A stretch of DNA of 64,000 nt from Rossellomorea sp. SC111 (GCF_024733565.1 NZ_JANIOC010000013.1:62001-126000), one strand, 5' to 3'. Numbered from the stretch's first letter, positions 43,620 through 54,772 are shown. Translations and numbers: made by a program. Notes: generated by a model from the letters alone, not told the origin.

Positions 43620-44646
43620 ATTCAGCCTGCTCGGCCTGCTCTTTCTTCTGCTTTTCCATTTCATCCAGACGCATGACCACATATTCGGTATTTTTCAGTA
43701 ACCAGTAGTGACGCTGCAGCTTCTTTAGTGACTTCCGTTCATTCCGCTTATCCTTCGGGGTATGGAAGTATTTTTCCACAACGGCAATGACGGAGCTCGG
43801 ATAAGCAAGGTAGCTCATGAACAGGAGCCGCTCTTCATTCCGGACGGTAAAATGCTGAAAGTAGGTGGTCAGCCATTCAATACATTCCTCATAGTATTTA
43901 GGATAGGTCTTCAATGTTCTCGACAAAAACGGGAGGAGATCATGAAACGGGGAAGCCATCTTTGAGTTCTCAAAGTTATGAAAATACCCCAGCCCCCTTT
44001 CATCGAATAAAAAATGCTCCGTCGAAACCTTTCCATGGGTGATCACGGTCCTTACCTTTTCAAGCTCCTTCGTGTCCTCATACCATTCATCCAGCATTTT
44101 ACGGGAAAACTTCAATGCTTGTGAAGCATCCTTGTAATACATGCAATAATGAAATTGAAAAGGGGACATGTAGGTGGTCTTTTCACATGCTTCAACGTAT
44201 TCATCCAGAAACGCCTGCTCTTTATCCCATCTCGATGTCAGCTGCTCATAATGGGATTCTCTCTCTTCCTTATCGATCTTCACTTCATGTGAAGAAAGAG
44301 TGTGAAGCCTCGCCAATTCCCTGAACATCTTTTGGTGCTTTTCAAATTGATCTTCTCTTTCCTGGTTCATCAGCCAGGGCATCACATAATATAGATCCCC
44401 CTGATTCCACACAGCATAGCGGCCATCCAGGGTGGGATAAATCGGTACGATCCGATTATAGCCCCGCTGAAACAGCATTTGTACATTCCGGACGAAGTCC
44501 ACTCCATTATGGGCTGGAAGCTGTTTGACGGCCAGAGTGCCTTTATTTGAAAATACTTTCGAAATCCTTCCGTAACTTTCAACAAAATGAGGATCGACCC
44601 CATAAGGTTGCAAGACAGGCTTTAATCCCTCCAGCGTTTGCGCCAT
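43618..44646 (-). CDS. ysxE: Spore coat-associated kinase-fold protein YsxE
   Basis: About 342 residues, CotS/YsxE family with a degenerate aminoglycoside-kinase fold: LAVKQLPAHNGVDF in the lysine region, VMPWLMNQE hinge, and VITHGKVSTEHFLFDERGLGYFHNFE where a kinase would have HxD-x-N and DFD. Coat-located member of the SpoVID-dependent set in B. subtilis. The ATG at 44646 has AAGGTG six bases upstream; the frame opens at 44655. Downstream of spoVID on the same strand. Confidence 0.92.
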   Translation of the reverse strand: MAQTLEGLKPVLQPYGVDPHFVESYGRISKVFSNKGTLAVKQLPAHNGVDFVRNVQMLFQRGYNRIVPIYPTLDGRYAVWNQGDLYYVMPWLMNQEREDQFEKHQKMFRELARLHTLSSHEVKIDKEERESHYEQLTSRWDKEQAFLDEYVEACEKTTYMSPFQFHYCMYYKDASQALKFSRKMLDEWYEDTKELEKVRTVITHGKVSTEHFLFDERGLGYFHNFENSKMASPFHDLLPFLSRTLKTYPKYYEECIEWLTTYFQHFTVRNEERLLFMSYLAYPSSVIAVVEKYFHTPKDKRNERKSLKKLQRHYWLLKNTEYVVMRLDEMEKQKKEQAEQAE

Positions 44647-44785
44647 TCCTCTCACCTTCTAAGATTACTTTTCTAAAGAAAAACGGACCAACTCCAAAGA
44701 ATTTGGTGTCAGCCCCGTCGTTTCATCTATAATACATTGAGTCTCTTTCTTGGTCCTCTGATGGGAGTGACCTTGCTATTTTCCT

Positions 44786-45985
44786 TTATCCCTTGAAAAC
44801 GAACTCACTGTGCGGGATATAAAGAACCTGCCCGGCATATACGTCCTGGTTCGCTTCGAGTTGATTCACCCTTAATAGCTGTGGAATGGTCAAATCATAT
44901 TTTTCAGCTATATAATCCAGGTTTTCTCCCTCCTGGACGATGCATACCCGAAGAGTCGCTCCCCTTTCCTCTTCTTTCCGGGCAAAGAAATCAGTTAATG
45001 AAATGGATTCATACTTCTTTTTGCCCTTGGTCTTTTTCTTTTCTTCCTGTTCTTCCTCCATCTCTGCTTCTACGGCTGATGAGGAAGAAGACTCTTCTTC
45101 TTCTATCTCAAGCTCCTTGTATTTCGGTCCAGGAGGCGGTGTATAAGCGGCATTCGGTTCAGCATGCTGCTCCTCGGACGACTCACTCAGCTCATGCTGG
45201 GGAAGCTCGAAAACATTTTCTTTCCGGTAGTGGACTTCCTCATAGGAAGGAGCCGGTTGTGTATCATATTGAATCTGAACAGGAATTTCATCTTCCTGTT
45301 CACCCGGTGGAGTCCTTCCCTCCAGATTAAACGGTTGATACTCGTCATCCCGGTCCTCTTCTTCCTCGTCTTCTTCAACATAACCCGTGATTTCTTCTTC
45401 ATCATAGTTCTCGTATTCGTACACATCTTCTCTTTCTTCCTCTTCTTCGGTTTCCACCTCTTCTTCCACATCTTCAGCTACGGCACTTGAACGATAAAGG
45501 GGCTCGAATTCTTCTTCTCTCTCATGTTCTGCTTCAAGAGGAGTGTGAGCTTGCTGTTCACCGTAGATGCCGGTGATGGTCAAATCCGCGTTCAGCTTTA
45601 AACAGGCATTTTCAGGTACGATGTAGTCAAAGGACTCAACATACACATCGATATCGCCTAAATTCGCGATTCGATTTTTAGGGATTGTGACATCCACCGG
45701 GAATCGATGGACAAATTCATATTCACCCCTCTCCCTCTTTTCCACTGTCTGCACGAACTTCCCACCTGCTTCGAACTCATCTTCCTCTTCTTCTCTAAAT
45801 GATGTCGGTAAATACTCACCAGTCAAATCAAGGCTTCCCCTGATAAGTACATACTGCTCTTGTTCTTGTATCGTTATATGAGGATCTAAGGAGATAGATA
45901 GCAATTCTTCAACTTCCTGTCCTTTTTTGAACCAAATTGATTCTTCCAAAGAAAATCGTAAACACGATTGATGTTCTTGTGACAA
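44786..45985 (-). CDS. spoVID: Spore coat assembly protein SpoVID (SafA partner)
   Basis: 399 residues. Conserved N-terminal domain (LRFSLEESIWFKKGQEVEELLSISLDP split, ~8-170) that binds the forespore coat layers, a highly acidic low-complexity middle (~160-330) and a C-terminal LysM domain (VQEGENLDYIAEKYDLTIPQL, about 350-395). It encases the spore with coat proteins via SpoIVA and SafA. Start TTG with GGAGG eight bases upstream, preceded by a sigma-E promoter. Confidence 0.95.
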   Translation of the reverse strand: MSQEHQSCLRFSLEESIWFKKGQEVEELLSISLDPHITIQEQEQYVLIRGSLDLTGEYLPTSFREEEEDEFEAGGKFVQTVEKRERGEYEFVHRFPVDVTIPKNRIANLGDIDVYVESFDYIVPENACLKLNADLTITGIYGEQQAHTPLEAEHEREEEFEPLYRSSAVAEDVEEEVETEEEEEREDVYEYENYDEEEITGYVEEDEEEEDRDDEYQPFNLEGRTPPGEQEDEIPVQIQYDTQPAPSYEEVHYRKENVFELPQHELSESSEEQHAEPNAAYTPPPGPKYKELEIEEEESSSSSAVEAEMEEEQEEKKKTKGKKKYESISLTDFFARKEEERGATLRVCIVQEGENLDYIAEKYDLTIPQLLRVNQLEANQDVYAGQVLYIPHSEFVFKG

Positions 45986-46040
45986 AGAAAATTCCTCCTT
46001 TCAGGTTCCAAACAAAGAAATAGTAAACAATGCCATTATC

Positions 46041-46069
46041 ACTTTATGAAACGGAAAGGAGGAATATGA
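46041..46069 (-). promoter_or_regulatory. Sigma-E promoter of spoVID
   Basis: Minus strand TCATATT, 14 bases, CATAAAGT, a good match to the sigma-E consensus. It lies about 55 bases upstream of spoVID and downstream of the hem terminator. Confidence 0.8.
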
Positions 46070-46087
46070 TAGGAAAACGAATATAAA

Positions 46088-46118
46088 TAGCCGATCCTTA
46101 AAAAGGATCGGCTATCAT
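46088..46118 (-). terminator. Terminator of the hem operon
   Basis: Stem ATAGCCGATCC / GGATCGGCTAT with a 7-base loop. The minus-strand tail TTTATATTCG is moderately U-rich. Confidence 0.8.
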
Positions 46119-46120
46119 TA

Positions 46121-47413
46121 TTACTTTTTGCTGATTTTCTCAAACGCCTTTTCAGCTGCCTGAAGGGTCTTTTCGATATCATCATCCGTAAGGGCTGTCG
46201 ATAAGAAAAGTCCTTCAAATTGAGAAGGTGGCAGGAATACCCCTTCATGGGCCATTTCCCGGTAGTAATCGGCAAACATCTCCAGATCCGAAGACTTGGC
46301 ACCTTCGTAGTTCGATACTTCTTCATTTGTAAAGAAGATTCCGATCATGGAGCCTGCACGGTTGATTCTGTGAGGGATGTTATATTTTTCCGCGGCTTTC
46401 TTTAAGCCTTCCTCCAGTAGATCCGCTTTGCGGGCAAACTCGATATATGTTTCTGGGGTGAGCTGGCTGAGTGTTTCGTATCCAGCCGTCATGGCTAACG
46501 GGTTCCCTGAAAGGGTCCCGGCTTGATAGATCGGTCCGCTTGGCGCGATCCTTTCCATGATTTCCGCTTTCCCGCCGTATGCTCCGACAGGAAGTCCCCC
46601 GCCGATGACTTTCCCTAAGCAGGTTAAATCAGGCGTCACATTGTAGAAGCCTTGGGCACAGCCATAGCCGACACGGAAGCCTGTCATGACTTCATCGAAG
46701 ATCAGTAGGGCACCATGGTTTTCCGTTACTTCACGCAAACCTTCCAGGAAGCCGGGTTTCGGAGGCACAACACCCATATTTCCGGCAACAGGTTCGACGA
46801 TCACACCGGCGATGTCATCACCATATTGTTCGAAGGCATAGCGGATGCTTTCCAGATCATTGTAAGGCACCGTGATCGTATTCTTTGCAACCCCTTCAGG
46901 AACACCGGGACTGTCCGGTAAACCGAGGGTCGCAACACCGGATCCCGCTTTAATTAATAAAGAGTCTCCATGTCCGTGGTAACAGCCTTCGAACTTGATG
47001 ATCTTATTGCGGCCTGTGTATCCACGGGCCAAACGCAGGGCACTCATCGTCGCTTCTGTACCCGAAGACACCATGCGGACGATCTCAATGCTTGGCACCC
47101 GGTCAATCACCAGTTGGGCCAGTTTGTTTTCAATTTCTGTGGGAGCACCGAAGCTCGTCCCGTTTTCGGCCACTTTTTTAATGGATTCCACTACCCGGTC
47201 ATTGCTGTGACCAAGAATGAGCGGACCCCAGGACAGGACATAGTCGATGTACTCATTCCCATCGATATCATAGATTTTCGATCCTTTTCCTCTTTCCATG
47301 AAAATCGGATCCATGTTGACGGATTTGAACGCACGGACGGGACTGTTCACTCCGCCGGGCATCAGGTTTACTGCTTCCTTGAATGCTTGTTTCGATTTCT
47401 CATATGAACGCAA
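46121..47413 (-). CDS. hemL: Glutamate-1-semialdehyde 2,1-aminomutase
   Basis: 430 residues; converts glutamate-1-semialdehyde to 5-aminolevulinate with [58 protein letters not shown], and the PLP lysine in [16 protein letters not shown]. The open frame extends 39 codons further upstream, but the TTG at 47413 has GGAGG eight bases upstream and gives the family start [11 protein letters not shown]. Last gene of hemAXCDBL. Confidence 0.98.
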   Translation of the reverse strand: MRSYEKSKQAFKEAVNLMPGGVNSPVRAFKSVNMDPIFMERGKGSKIYDIDGNEYIDYVLSWGPLILGHSNDRVVESIKKVAENGTSFGAPTEIENKLAQLVIDRVPSIEIVRMVSSGTEATMSALRLARGYTGRNKIIKFEGCYHGHGDSLLIKAGSGVATLGLPDSPGVPEGVAKNTITVPYNDLESIRYAFEQYGDDIAGVIVEPVAGNMGVVPPKPGFLEGLREVTENHGALLIFDEVMTGFRVGYGCAQGFYNVTPDLTCLGKVIGGGLPVGAYGGKAEIMERIAPSGPIYQAGTLSGNPLAMTAGYETLSQLTPETYIEFARKADLLEEGLKKAAEKYNIPHRINRAGSMIGIFFTNEEVSNYEGAKSSDLEMFADYYREMAHEGVFLPPSQFEGLFLSTALTDDDIEKTLQAAEKAFEKISKK

Positions 47414-47468
47414 TATCGGTTCCTCCTTTAGTGATCTTTCAGTCATCCTGACAGGAATTCTCCACCAA

Positions 47469-48443
47469 TTAGGATAACCAGTTCGCGACGTCTTTTGCAA
47501 AATACGTAATGATGAGGTCTGCCCCGGCACGTTTCATGCTGGTCAGTTTCTCCATGACGATTTCCTGTTCGTTTACCCAGCCGTTTTGAGCCGCTGCTTT
47601 CACCATGCTGTACTCTCCACTTACGTTATAAGCGACAACCGGTGCATTGAAACGGTCTTTCACTTCACGCATGATATCAAGATACGAAAGGGCCGGTTTC
47701 ACGATAAGGAAGTCGGCACCCTCTTCCATATCCGACTGGGCTTCCCTTAAGGCTTCCAAGCGATTCGCAGGATCCATTTGATACGTTCTGCGATCTCCGA
47801 ATTGAGGTGTTGAGTGAGCCGCATCACGGAAAGGACCATAGAAGCTTGATGAATATTTCACAGCGTATGACATGATCGGCACATCATGGTAGCCTGCTTC
47901 GTCCAGACCGTGACGGATTGCTGCCACGAATCCATCCATCATGTTGGAAGGGGCGATGATGTCGGCTCCCGCTTCAGCCTGGCTGACCGCTGTTCTGGCC
48001 AACAGATCAAGTGTCTCGTCATTCAGGACTTTCCCATCTCTGACGATTCCACAGTGACCGTGACTTGTATACTGACAAAGACAAGTATCTGCGATGACAA
48101 CAAGATCAGGATAACGTTCCTTCACAAAACGCGTTGCCTCCTGGACGATCCCGTGGTCATGATATGCCTGTTTCCCCAACTCGTCTTTTTCTGCTGGAAC
48201 ACCGAAAAGAATGATGGACTTGATCCCGAGTGATACCACTTCATCCATTTCAGCTTGTAAATTATCCAGTGAAATATGATAAACACCCGGCATGGACGGA
48301 ACGACATTCTTGATATTTTCCCCTTCCACAACAAATAAAGGATAAATCAGATCTTCTTTTCTTAGATGTGTCTCCCGCACGAGCGCACGCATCGTTTCCG
48401 ATTGACGTAAGCGGCGGTGACGATTGAATTGCAGGTCTTTCAT
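47469..48443 (-). CDS. hemB: Porphobilinogen synthase (5-aminolevulinate dehydratase)
   Basis: 324 residues; condenses two ALA to porphobilinogen. Zinc-cysteine region [12 protein letters not shown], Schiff-base lysines near MSYAVKYSS and [14 protein letters not shown], and [19 protein letters not shown] with AGGAGG upstream. It lies 26 bases after hemD. Confidence 0.98.
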   Translation of the reverse strand: MKDLQFNRHRRLRQSETMRALVRETHLRKEDLIYPLFVVEGENIKNVVPSMPGVYHISLDNLQAEMDEVVSLGIKSIILFGVPAEKDELGKQAYHDHGIVQEATRFVKERYPDLVVIADTCLCQYTSHGHCGIVRDGKVLNDETLDLLARTAVSQAEAGADIIAPSNMMDGFVAAIRHGLDEAGYHDVPIMSYAVKYSSSFYGPFRDAAHSTPQFGDRRTYQMDPANRLEALREAQSDMEEGADFLIVKPALSYLDIMREVKDRFNAPVVAYNVSGEYSMVKAAAQNGWVNEQEIVMEKLTSMKRAGADLIITYFAKDVANWLS

Positions 48444-48469
48444 AATAAAAGCCTCCTAATGTTTGATAG

Positions 48470-49252
48470 CTAACAGGCAGAGATGAATTCTTTCATCTCA
48501 TTCACCATTTCATTTACAGTATAAACGCTTGGACAGATATTTACATGTAATCCGTATTGTTCTGCCGTGTTTTTTGTGATCGGTCCGATGCACGCAATGG
48601 GGATGTCCCTAATGTGATCATACAGAGAATAGTGACGGATGACCTTCATAAAATGATGCACCGTGGATGAACTCGTGAATGTAATGATATCCACTTGTTC
48701 TTTTTCAATGATTGTTTTCAACTGCACGAAACTTTCCTCTGGAAGGACCGTTTCATAGACGACCCATTCCTGACAGGTGACTCCTGCGGAGGTTAATTCC
48801 GTTGCAATCACATTCCTTGCCAGATTCCCTTTTGGAATCAGGACGTGACCATCAGGCTTCACATTAGATATGAACTCCTCGGCGAAGTCATCGCCTGTGA
48901 AATTTTCCGGAACAAAAGAAATCGGTATTCCGTATTTATGACAATACTGCTCCGTCTTGGTCCCGACGGCAGCAAATTTGCCGGTATAAGAGGGTAAAGG
49001 GATCCCCAGTCTTTCTAATGCTTCCAGGAAGAACCTCACCCCATTTTTACTGGTGAAAATGATCCATTCGTATGTATGCAGGGTAGTATGAAGCGAAACC
49101 TCCAACGGATCTATATGGGGGTGAAAATGAAGGAGCGGTACCAAAATGGGTACCCCTCCCTCGTTTTCAATGAGGGACCCGGTTTCACTGGATCCCTCAT
49201 TGCCACGAGTAATCAAAACCTTTACTTGTTCTAAAGGCCGCTTACCCTTCAT
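48470..49252 (-). CDS. hemD: Uroporphyrinogen-III synthase
   Basis: 260 residues; closes and inverts ring D of hydroxymethylbilane. Low-similarity family recognised by the two Rossmann-like halves, ITRGNEGSSETGSLIE, WIIFTSKNGVRFFLEALE, FTSSSTVHHFMK and ACIGPITKNTAEQYGL, and by position. The start overlaps the hemC stop (TAATG). Confidence 0.94.
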   Translation of the reverse strand: MKGKRPLEQVKVLITRGNEGSSETGSLIENEGGVPILVPLLHFHPHIDPLEVSLHTTLHTYEWIIFTSKNGVRFFLEALERLGIPLPSYTGKFAAVGTKTEQYCHKYGIPISFVPENFTGDDFAEEFISNVKPDGHVLIPKGNLARNVIATELTSAGVTCQEWVVYETVLPEESFVQLKTIIEKEQVDIITFTSSSTVHHFMKVIRHYSLYDHIRDIPIACIGPITKNTAEQYGLHVNICPSVYTVNEMVNEMKEFISAC

Positions 49253-50184
49253 TATTGATCCAGCTCCTCTTTCACCTGATCAATCAAGGCTTTTGCACCT
49301 TGCTTTGTTAAGCTTGCAGCCACTCTTTCTCCAACTTCTTTCGGATCCTGACCCGTCATGTATTCTTTGTAGATCGTCTGTCCGTCCGGAGAAGCGACAA
49401 GTCCGGTCAATGCAACATCACCGTTGTCTTTTAGCTCCGCAAATCCTGCAATCGGCACCTGACAGCCACCTTCCATTTTATGCAGGAAAGCTCGTTCAGC
49501 CGTCACGGTACTCGTCGTTTCTTCACACGCGAATTTCTCAAGCAATTCGAGAACTTCATCGTCGTCATTTCTGCACTCGATGGAAAGGGCCCCTTGACCG
49601 ACTGCCGGCAAGCAAAGATCCGGATCAAGGAATTCCGTAACGACATCCGACGTCCATCCCATGCGTGACAGTCCCGCCGCTGCCAGGATGATGGCATCAT
49701 AATCTTCATTTTGAAGTTTCGAGAGGCGTGTATCGATGTTGCCGCGGATCCATTTGATTTCAAGATCGGGTCTGACAGACAGAATTTGAGCCCCTCTCCT
49801 GAGACTGCTCGTTCCCACGATCGCTCCACCTGGGAGGTCTTTGAGGGCAACATGATTCTTACTGATAAACGCGTCACGGTGATCCTCACGAACCGGAATG
49901 CTTCCGATGGTCAGTCCTTCCGGTAAAACCGCCGGCATGTCTTTCATACTGTGAACGGCCATGTCGATTTCTTTATCCAGCATCGCCTGCTCGATTTCTT
50001 TTACGAATAAGCCTTTACCGCCAACTTTGGATAAGGTGACATCCAGGATCTGATCCCCTTTCGTCACAATCTCCTTCACTTCGAAATCGTAAGAAGGGTC
50101 GAGTGCCTTCAACTGATCGATCACCCAATTGGTTTGGGTAAGGGCTAATTTACTTCGTCTTGAACCAACAATGATTTTTCTCAT
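49252..50184 (-). CDS. hemC: Porphobilinogen deaminase (hydroxymethylbilane synthase)
   Basis: 310 residues; polymerises four porphobilinogens. [47 protein letters not shown], and the dipyrromethane-cofactor cysteine in [14 protein letters not shown] with an AGGAGGTC-type ribosome site. Confidence 0.98.
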   Translation of the reverse strand: MRKIIVGSRRSKLALTQTNWVIDQLKALDPSYDFEVKEIVTKGDQILDVTLSKVGGKGLFVKEIEQAMLDKEIDMAVHSMKDMPAVLPEGLTIGSIPVREDHRDAFISKNHVALKDLPGGAIVGTSSLRRGAQILSVRPDLEIKWIRGNIDTRLSKLQNEDYDAIILAAAGLSRMGWTSDVVTEFLDPDLCLPAVGQGALSIECRNDDDEVLELLEKFACEETTSTVTAERAFLHKMEGGCQVPIAGFAELKDNGDVALTGLVASPDGQTIYKEYMTGQDPKEVGERVAASLTKQGAKALIDQVKEELDQ

Positions 50185-50201
50185 AATGACCTCCTGAAAA
50201 C

Positions 50202-51035
50202 TTATGAATACCAGAAATGAAATGAAGACAACCGACTAGCTAAGAAAAAGTTGATTAATATAATCAAGAAGGCTGCTACATTAAGAAACGCTAATGATTT
50301 ACCAAAGACATTCTTTTTAATGCGAAGGTATAAATAACTGCTGTATAAAATCAATAGAATGAATGATCCTACTATCTTTGGATCATACCATAGAAATTCC
50401 GGAAGCTTGATGTATGCCCATTGCAGCCCTAAGATCAGGCTCAACAGAAGCATCGCTACCCCGATGGAATTAGAGATATAGGATATCTTCTCAAGCTTGG
50501 ACAAATCACTGATCCTCCATAACCTCTGCCCCCATTTTTTCTCCTTCAATAATTTAAATTGGAGGAGATAGAGAAGGGAAAACACAAAGGAAAGACTGAA
50601 GGCCCCGTATGAGAGGATGGCCATCGTAATGTGAATCAGTAACAGTTCGGATACCATCTGCTCCGCCATCGCCTGGGACTCCACCTGTACCGGTGCGAAA
50701 GTATGGATCGCCATGATGATGAATCCGAGTACATTTGTAAAGAAGACAGTGAAATCCACCCTCAGCAATCGGTTGATGATCAGGGACAGGGTGATGAGCA
50801 CCCAGGCATAAAAATAAAGTCCCTCAAAGATGGTCAGGACCGGAAACCTGCCTGTATTCATCATGTATAGAAATAAAAAGATTGTTTGAAGGACCCAAAC
50901 AATCGCAAGTAACCAGAAGGCAAACAGGTTCGCCTTCCGGTTTTTGTTTAAGAAATCTATAAAATAAAAGAGAATACTAATAGCATACAGAACAATCATA
51001 AGTTCGTGCAGCCTGGTCATCGTTTGTTCAAACAT
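50202..51035 (-). CDS. hemX: HemX, membrane protein of haem biosynthesis
   Basis: About 277 residues with eight predicted membrane helices, CcsA/ResC-like cytochrome assembly fold with a [16 protein letters not shown] segment. In Bacillus HemX lowers the amount of glutamyl-tRNA reductase HemA. Start uncertain: ATG at 51035 (GAGG nine bases upstream) is favoured over ATG at 51041. It lies 15 bases after hemA. Confidence 0.93.
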   Translation of the reverse strand: MFEQTMTRLHELMIVLYAISILFYFIDFLNKNRKANLFAFWLLAIVWVLQTIFLFLYMMNTGRFPVLTIFEGLYFYAWVLITLSLIINRLLRVDFTVFFTNVLGFIIMAIHTFAPVQVESQAMAEQMVSELLLIHITMAILSYGAFSLSFVFSLLYLLQFKLLKEKKWGQRLWRISDLSKLEKISYISNSIGVAMLLLSLILGLQWAYIKLPEFLWYDPKIVGSFILLILYSSYLYLRIKKNVFGKSLAFLNVAAFLIILINFFLASRLSSFHFWYS

Positions 51036-51050
51036 CGACATTAACCTCAC

Positions 51051-52403
51051 TTATGCTTGAAAAGAGGGTTGTGGTGTAAAGCTATGATCGCTCTCAGTCT
51101 TTTCGTTGGCTGCTTTCACTTGTTTCTGCTCTAACACTTGTTGTTCAATGTTAAAAATGTTGATGAATAGATCCAATTTATCTTCTGCATCCGGAAGACC
51201 CGCAAATTCCTTCGCCTGGAGGATCGGATCTTTCAATAGCTGATTGATGATGCTCTTCGTGTGTTTATTCAGTACCTTGCGTTCCCTGTCTGAAAGGTCA
51301 GGCATTTTCCGTTCGATGCTTTCCATCGTATCCGCCTGTATGGCAAGTGCTTTCTGTCTGAGAGCGGAGATGACAGGTACCACACCGAGCATGTTCAACC
51401 ACTCTTTAAACGCAACGATTTCTGCTTCGATCATGATTTCGATTTGTTCAGCCGCTTTTTTGCGTTCGGCCAGATTCGCCTGGACGATGCCTTCCAAATC
51501 ATCTATATCATAAAGGAATACACTTTCGAGCTGCCCGATCGCAGGATCTAAATCCCTCGGTACTGCAATGTCCACCATGAACAGGGGACGCCCCTTCCTC
51601 ATGCCTTCCACGTGGGACATCATTTCTTTCGTGATGACAAAGTCCTTTGCTCCCGTGGAACTGATCATGATATCCGCTTCCACAAGGGCACATTGAAGCT
51701 CCTGCATCGTTTTCGCATTACCACTGAAACGCTCTGCAAGAGTTTGGGCTTTCTCATATGTGCGATTGATCACAGTCACCTTGGTGGCTCCGCTGCCATG
51801 GAGATTCTTGATGGCAAGCTCCCCCATTTTCCCGGCCCCAAGTATGAGGACATGCTTACCCTCCAGGCTGCCGAAAACCTTTTTAGCCAATTCAACGGCC
51901 GCATAGCTGACTGATACCGCATTGGAACCAATCTCTGTTTCCGAGTGACCCTTTTTGGCAACGGTCACGGCCTGCTTAAACAGGTGATTAAATACGGTAC
52001 CCGTTGCACCCGATTCCTGGGCATTCAGGAAGCTTGAACGGATTTGACCAAGGATCTGGGTTTCCCCGAGTACCATGGAGTTCAATCCACAGGCAACCTT
52101 AAACAGGTGTTCGACCGCTCCTTCTTGTTCATAAATGAACAGATAGGGCGTGAACTCCTCTTTATCTATATCAAACCATTGAGATAAAAAATCTTTAATA
52201 TAATAACGACCTGTATGAAGCTGATCCACTACCGCATAGACTTCCGTTCTATTACATGTAGAAACAATCACATTTTCAAGGATGCTTTTCTTTTCCTTTA
52301 ATGTTTTCATTGCTGAAGGAAGATCAGTTTCGTTGAAAGATAAACGTTCACGAATCTCTACAGGGGCCGTTTTGTAATTTAAACCAACGACTATTGTATA
52401 CAT
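51051..52403 (-). CDS. hemA: Glutamyl-tRNA reductase
   Basis: About 450 residues; first committed step of haem synthesis by the C5 route. Catalytic cysteine in [29 protein letters not shown], and the NADPH motif [14 protein letters not shown]-terminal dimerisation helices and a basic tail complete it. Start uncertain between ATG 52403 and GTG 52412; both follow a GGGGGTG ribosome site. First gene of hemAXCDBL. Confidence 0.97.
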   Translation of the reverse strand: MYTIVVGLNYKTAPVEIRERLSFNETDLPSAMKTLKEKKSILENVIVSTCNRTEVYAVVDQLHTGRYYIKDFLSQWFDIDKEEFTPYLFIYEQEGAVEHLFKVACGLNSMVLGETQILGQIRSSFLNAQESGATGTVFNHLFKQAVTVAKKGHSETEIGSNAVSVSYAAVELAKKVFGSLEGKHVLILGAGKMGELAIKNLHGSGATKVTVINRTYEKAQTLAERFSGNAKTMQELQCALVEADIMISSTGAKDFVITKEMMSHVEGMRKGRPLFMVDIAVPRDLDPAIGQLESVFLYDIDDLEGIVQANLAERKKAAEQIEIMIEAEIVAFKEWLNMLGVVPVISALRQKALAIQADTMESIERKMPDLSDRERKVLNKHTKSIINQLLKDPILQAKEFAGLPDAEDKLDLFINIFNIEQQVLEQKQVKAANEKTESDHSFTPQPSFQA

Positions 52404-52436
52404 GCTATGCACTACACCCCCAAGTAAAATCATTAC

Positions 52437-52449
52437 TGTTATTATAACA
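52437..52449 (-). promoter_or_regulatory. hemA promoter -10 with overlapping palindrome
   Basis: Extended -10 TG-T-TATAAT on the minus strand (52441-52449) is embedded in a perfect 13-base palindrome TGTTAT-T-ATAACA (52437-52449). No -35 hexamer is clear at 17 bases. hemA of B. subtilis is PerR-controlled; this palindrome only partly resembles a PerR box. Confidence 0.45.
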
Positions 52450-52800
52450 TGTCCAAATAAGTCCTCAGGCCCCGAAATGTGAACAGAAATTGAAACCTAT
52501 GCTACATTTAAGGGGTAGAACCTAATGCTTCTTCCGGGACTTGCTAAACATTCATTTCATCATTACATTTAAGAAGAAGAGGAAATAAGCTTGAAAGCAT
52601 TTTCAATTCTTTGTAAATCTTTTAAATTTCGACATTTCCCTACTAATGTAGGGTACCAAAACAAGCCTAAAGAATCAAGTAATCGAAAGGTTTCTCACTA
52701 TTCAACGGTACATAGGGATTTATTTTTAATAGTATGTGTTAGTTTCCCTTAAAAGATAGGATGTAAAACCGTAATTTTACTAATTTTCAGGAGGAAGAGG
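52450..52800. other. Intergenic region upstream of hemA and the LiaF-like gene
   Basis: About 350 AT-rich bases between divergent genes. I see a small hairpin CCCTAC-TAAT-GTAGGG at 52638-52653 with no T tail, a weak TAGGAT box near 52758-52763 for the plus-strand gene, and its AGGAGG ribosome site. No convincing coding frame or RNA gene. Confidence 0.5.
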
Positions 52801-53286
52801 ATGAAACAGCAGCGGATATTCCCCGGAATCATTTTAATTGGCTTTGGCGCTTACTTTTATTTACAGCAGGCAAACATCGTATTATTTCAGGAATTTTTCA
52901 CGTGGCCCACTTTGCTTCTCATTGTCGGACTTGCTTTTCTCGGGCAGGGATACGGGGGAAGGGATTATGAAGCCATCCTCCCCGGGACGATACTTGTCGG
53001 ATTCGGCCTGCATTTTCACGTGGTCAATAAACTTGATATTTGGCCGGATCATATGGGAACTTTCATTCTCATCATTGCACTCGGTTTCCTGCTCAGATAC
53101 CAGAAGACACGTGCCGGCTTATTTCAAGGGGTTCTCTTTCTGACACTCTCTATCATCCTGCTTTTCTCTGATAAAGTGGTTGGATGGTTCGGGTTCATTG
53201 AAGGAAGCGTTGGAACCGCTTGGGAATTCTGGCCCATCGTCATTATCGGGATCGGTGTCTATTTATTATTTGTAAGAAAAAAGTAA
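52801..53286 (+). CDS. LiaF-type transmembrane domain protein (DUF5668-like)
   Basis: 161 residues with about five hydrophobic segments. Two internal repeats start from an FPGIILIGFGAYF and a LPGTILVGFGLHF motif and end with WPIVIIGIGVYLL; this pattern is typical of the LiaI/LiaF transmembrane region. No C-terminal LiaF sensor domain. Role unknown. ATG with AGGAGG six bases upstream. Single-gene unit ending in a strong terminator. Confidence 0.78.
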   Translation: MKQQRIFPGIILIGFGAYFYLQQANIVLFQEFFTWPTLLLIVGLAFLGQGYGGRDYEAILPGTILVGFGLHFHVVNKLDIWPDHMGTFILIIALGFLLRYQKTRAGLFQGVLFLTLSIILLFSDKVVGWFGFIEGSVGTAWEFWPIVIIGIGVYLLFVRKK

Positions 53287-53294
53287 TCCAACGC

Positions 53295-53325
53295 AAAAAA
53301 GCCCGGAATGGCATCCGGGCTTTTT
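53295..53325. terminator. Bidirectional terminator, LiaF-like gene / glnQ
   Basis: Stem AAAAAAGCCCGGA / TCCGGGCTTTTT with a six-base loop, between convergent stops. Confidence 0.92.
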
Positions 53326-53333
53326 CATGTTTA

Positions 53334-54068
53334 TTAGAGAACCGAGTCCAGGAACTCTTTCGTCCTCTGCTCTTTTGGAGAATGGAACAATTCCTCTGGC
53401 GGCCCCACTTCGACGATGCGGCCATCATGCATATAGACGACCCAATCGGCCACTTCACGTGCAAATCCCATTTCATGGGTCACGACGACCATCGTCATTC
53501 CTTCTAAAGCAAGCTCCTTCATGGTAGCGAGTACCTCTCCGACCAATTCCGGATCCAGTGCCGAAGTGGGCTCATCGAACAACATGATATCCGGTTTCAT
53601 GGCAAGGGCCCTCGCAATGGCAACACGCTGCTTCTGTCCCCCTGAAAGCTTGGACGGATAGACATCTTCTTTATCCCCAAGGCCGACTTTCTTTAACAGC
53701 GCTTTGGCATCCTTCCTTGCTTCCGTCTTAGAGACACCCTTAACGTACACCGGTGCCTCCATCACATTTTCCAATACGGTTTTGTGGGGGAAGAGATAGA
53801 AATGCTGAAAGACCATTCCTACCTTCTGACGGATTTTATTCAAATCATGGGTATCCTGATTGACTTCATCCCCTTCGATGACAACCGTCCCGTTATCTTT
53901 CAGTTCGAGGAAGTTTAAGCAGCGAAGCAATGTACTCTTCCCTGATCCACTGGCTCCAATGAGGCAAACCACGTCACTTTCCCTTACGCTGATATCAATG
54001 TCCTTCAATACATGTAAATCACCAAAGGATTTATTTAATTTTTCTACTTTAATCATTTCCTGACTCAC
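53334..54068 (-). CDS. glnQ: Polar amino-acid ABC transporter ATPase (GlnQ type)
   Basis: About 244 residues. Walker [15 protein letters not shown]-loop [10 protein letters not shown], signature [15 protein letters not shown], Walker [15 protein letters not shown] and the H-loop [10 protein letters not shown]. Start GTG at 54068, six bases after GGGAGGG; upstream codons in the frame are too close to that site. Substrate (Gln, Glu, Cys or other) cannot be set from sequence. Confidence 0.95.
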   Translation of the reverse strand: MSQEMIKVEKLNKSFGDLHVLKDIDISVRESDVVCLIGASGSGKSTLLRCLNFLELKDNGTVVIEGDEVNQDTHDLNKIRQKVGMVFQHFYLFPHKTVLENVMEAPVYVKGVSKTEARKDAKALLKKVGLGDKEDVYPSKLSGGQKQRVAIARALAMKPDIMLFDEPTSALDPELVGEVLATMKELALEGMTMVVVTHEMGFAREVADWVVYMHDGRIVEVGPPEELFHSPKEQRTKEFLDSVL

Positions 54069-54089
54069 ACTCATCCCTCCCACTTATTC

Positions 54090-54737
54090 TTAATCACTGA
54101 TAGACATTCGTTTCTCGATTACATTGACGATCGTTGAGAATAGTAAGACGAGAACCAGGTAATAGATCGCTACAACGAGCAGATACGTCATATAATCAAA
54201 GTTATTCGAACCGAGTGTCGTCGCCACGCTGAACAATTCAAACATCCCGATGAAGGAAGCAAGGGATGAATCCTTCAATGCAATGATGAATTGATTCCCA
54301 AGGGGCGGCAGGGCACGCCTGAATGCCTGTGGAAGGATGATCCTTCTCATGGATAGGCCAAGTGACATTCCAAGGGAACGACCCGCTTCCATTTGCCCTT
54401 TGTCGATGGATTGAATGGCCCCGCGGAAGATCTCTGCGATATACGCTCCATTATGGAATGCAAGGCCCATGATGACAGACCAGAAGCCTGAAATATTCAA
54501 TGAAGTCAAACCGAAGTAGAAAATGAAGATTTGAACGATTAATGGTGTACCCCTTACAACGAAAATGTATAAATCCGCAATCAGGGACAATGGTTTGATC
54601 CCTGAAATCTTAAGGAAAGCGAAAAACAAACCGATCACAATCGCAATCAGGACAGATACAAAAGTTAATTGGAATGTCAGCAACATCCCTTTAAGAAAAA
54701 CATCATATGTACCGGCAAAGGTTTCTAAAAAGTGCAT
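54090..54737 (-). CDS. glnP: Amino-acid ABC transporter permease (GlnP type)
   Basis: 215 residues with five membrane helices and the HEAA-family EAA loop (EAGRSLGMSLGLSMRRIILPQAFRRALPP in parts). The frame opens at 54800, but the ATG at 54737 has GGAGGG upstream and gives the normal N-terminus MHFLETF. It lies downstream of glnH with a hairpin between. Confidence 0.94.
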   Translation of the reverse strand: MHFLETFAGTYDVFLKGMLLTFQLTFVSVLIAIVIGLFFAFLKISGIKPLSLIADLYIFVVRGTPLIVQIFIFYFGLTSLNISGFWSVIMGLAFHNGAYIAEIFRGAIQSIDKGQMEAGRSLGMSLGLSMRRIILPQAFRRALPPLGNQFIIALKDSSLASFIGMFELFSVATTLGSNNFDYMTYLLVVAIYYLVLVLLFSTIVNVIEKRMSISD

Positions 54738-54772
54738 GGACTTCCCTCCGTTCAATTTATTTCCCATTAAGA

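Noticed and set aside
52437-52460. PerR box at hemA
   Set aside because: Only about 11 of 14 fixed positions match TTATAATnATTATAA, with mismatches concentrated in one half; kept only as a generic palindrome.
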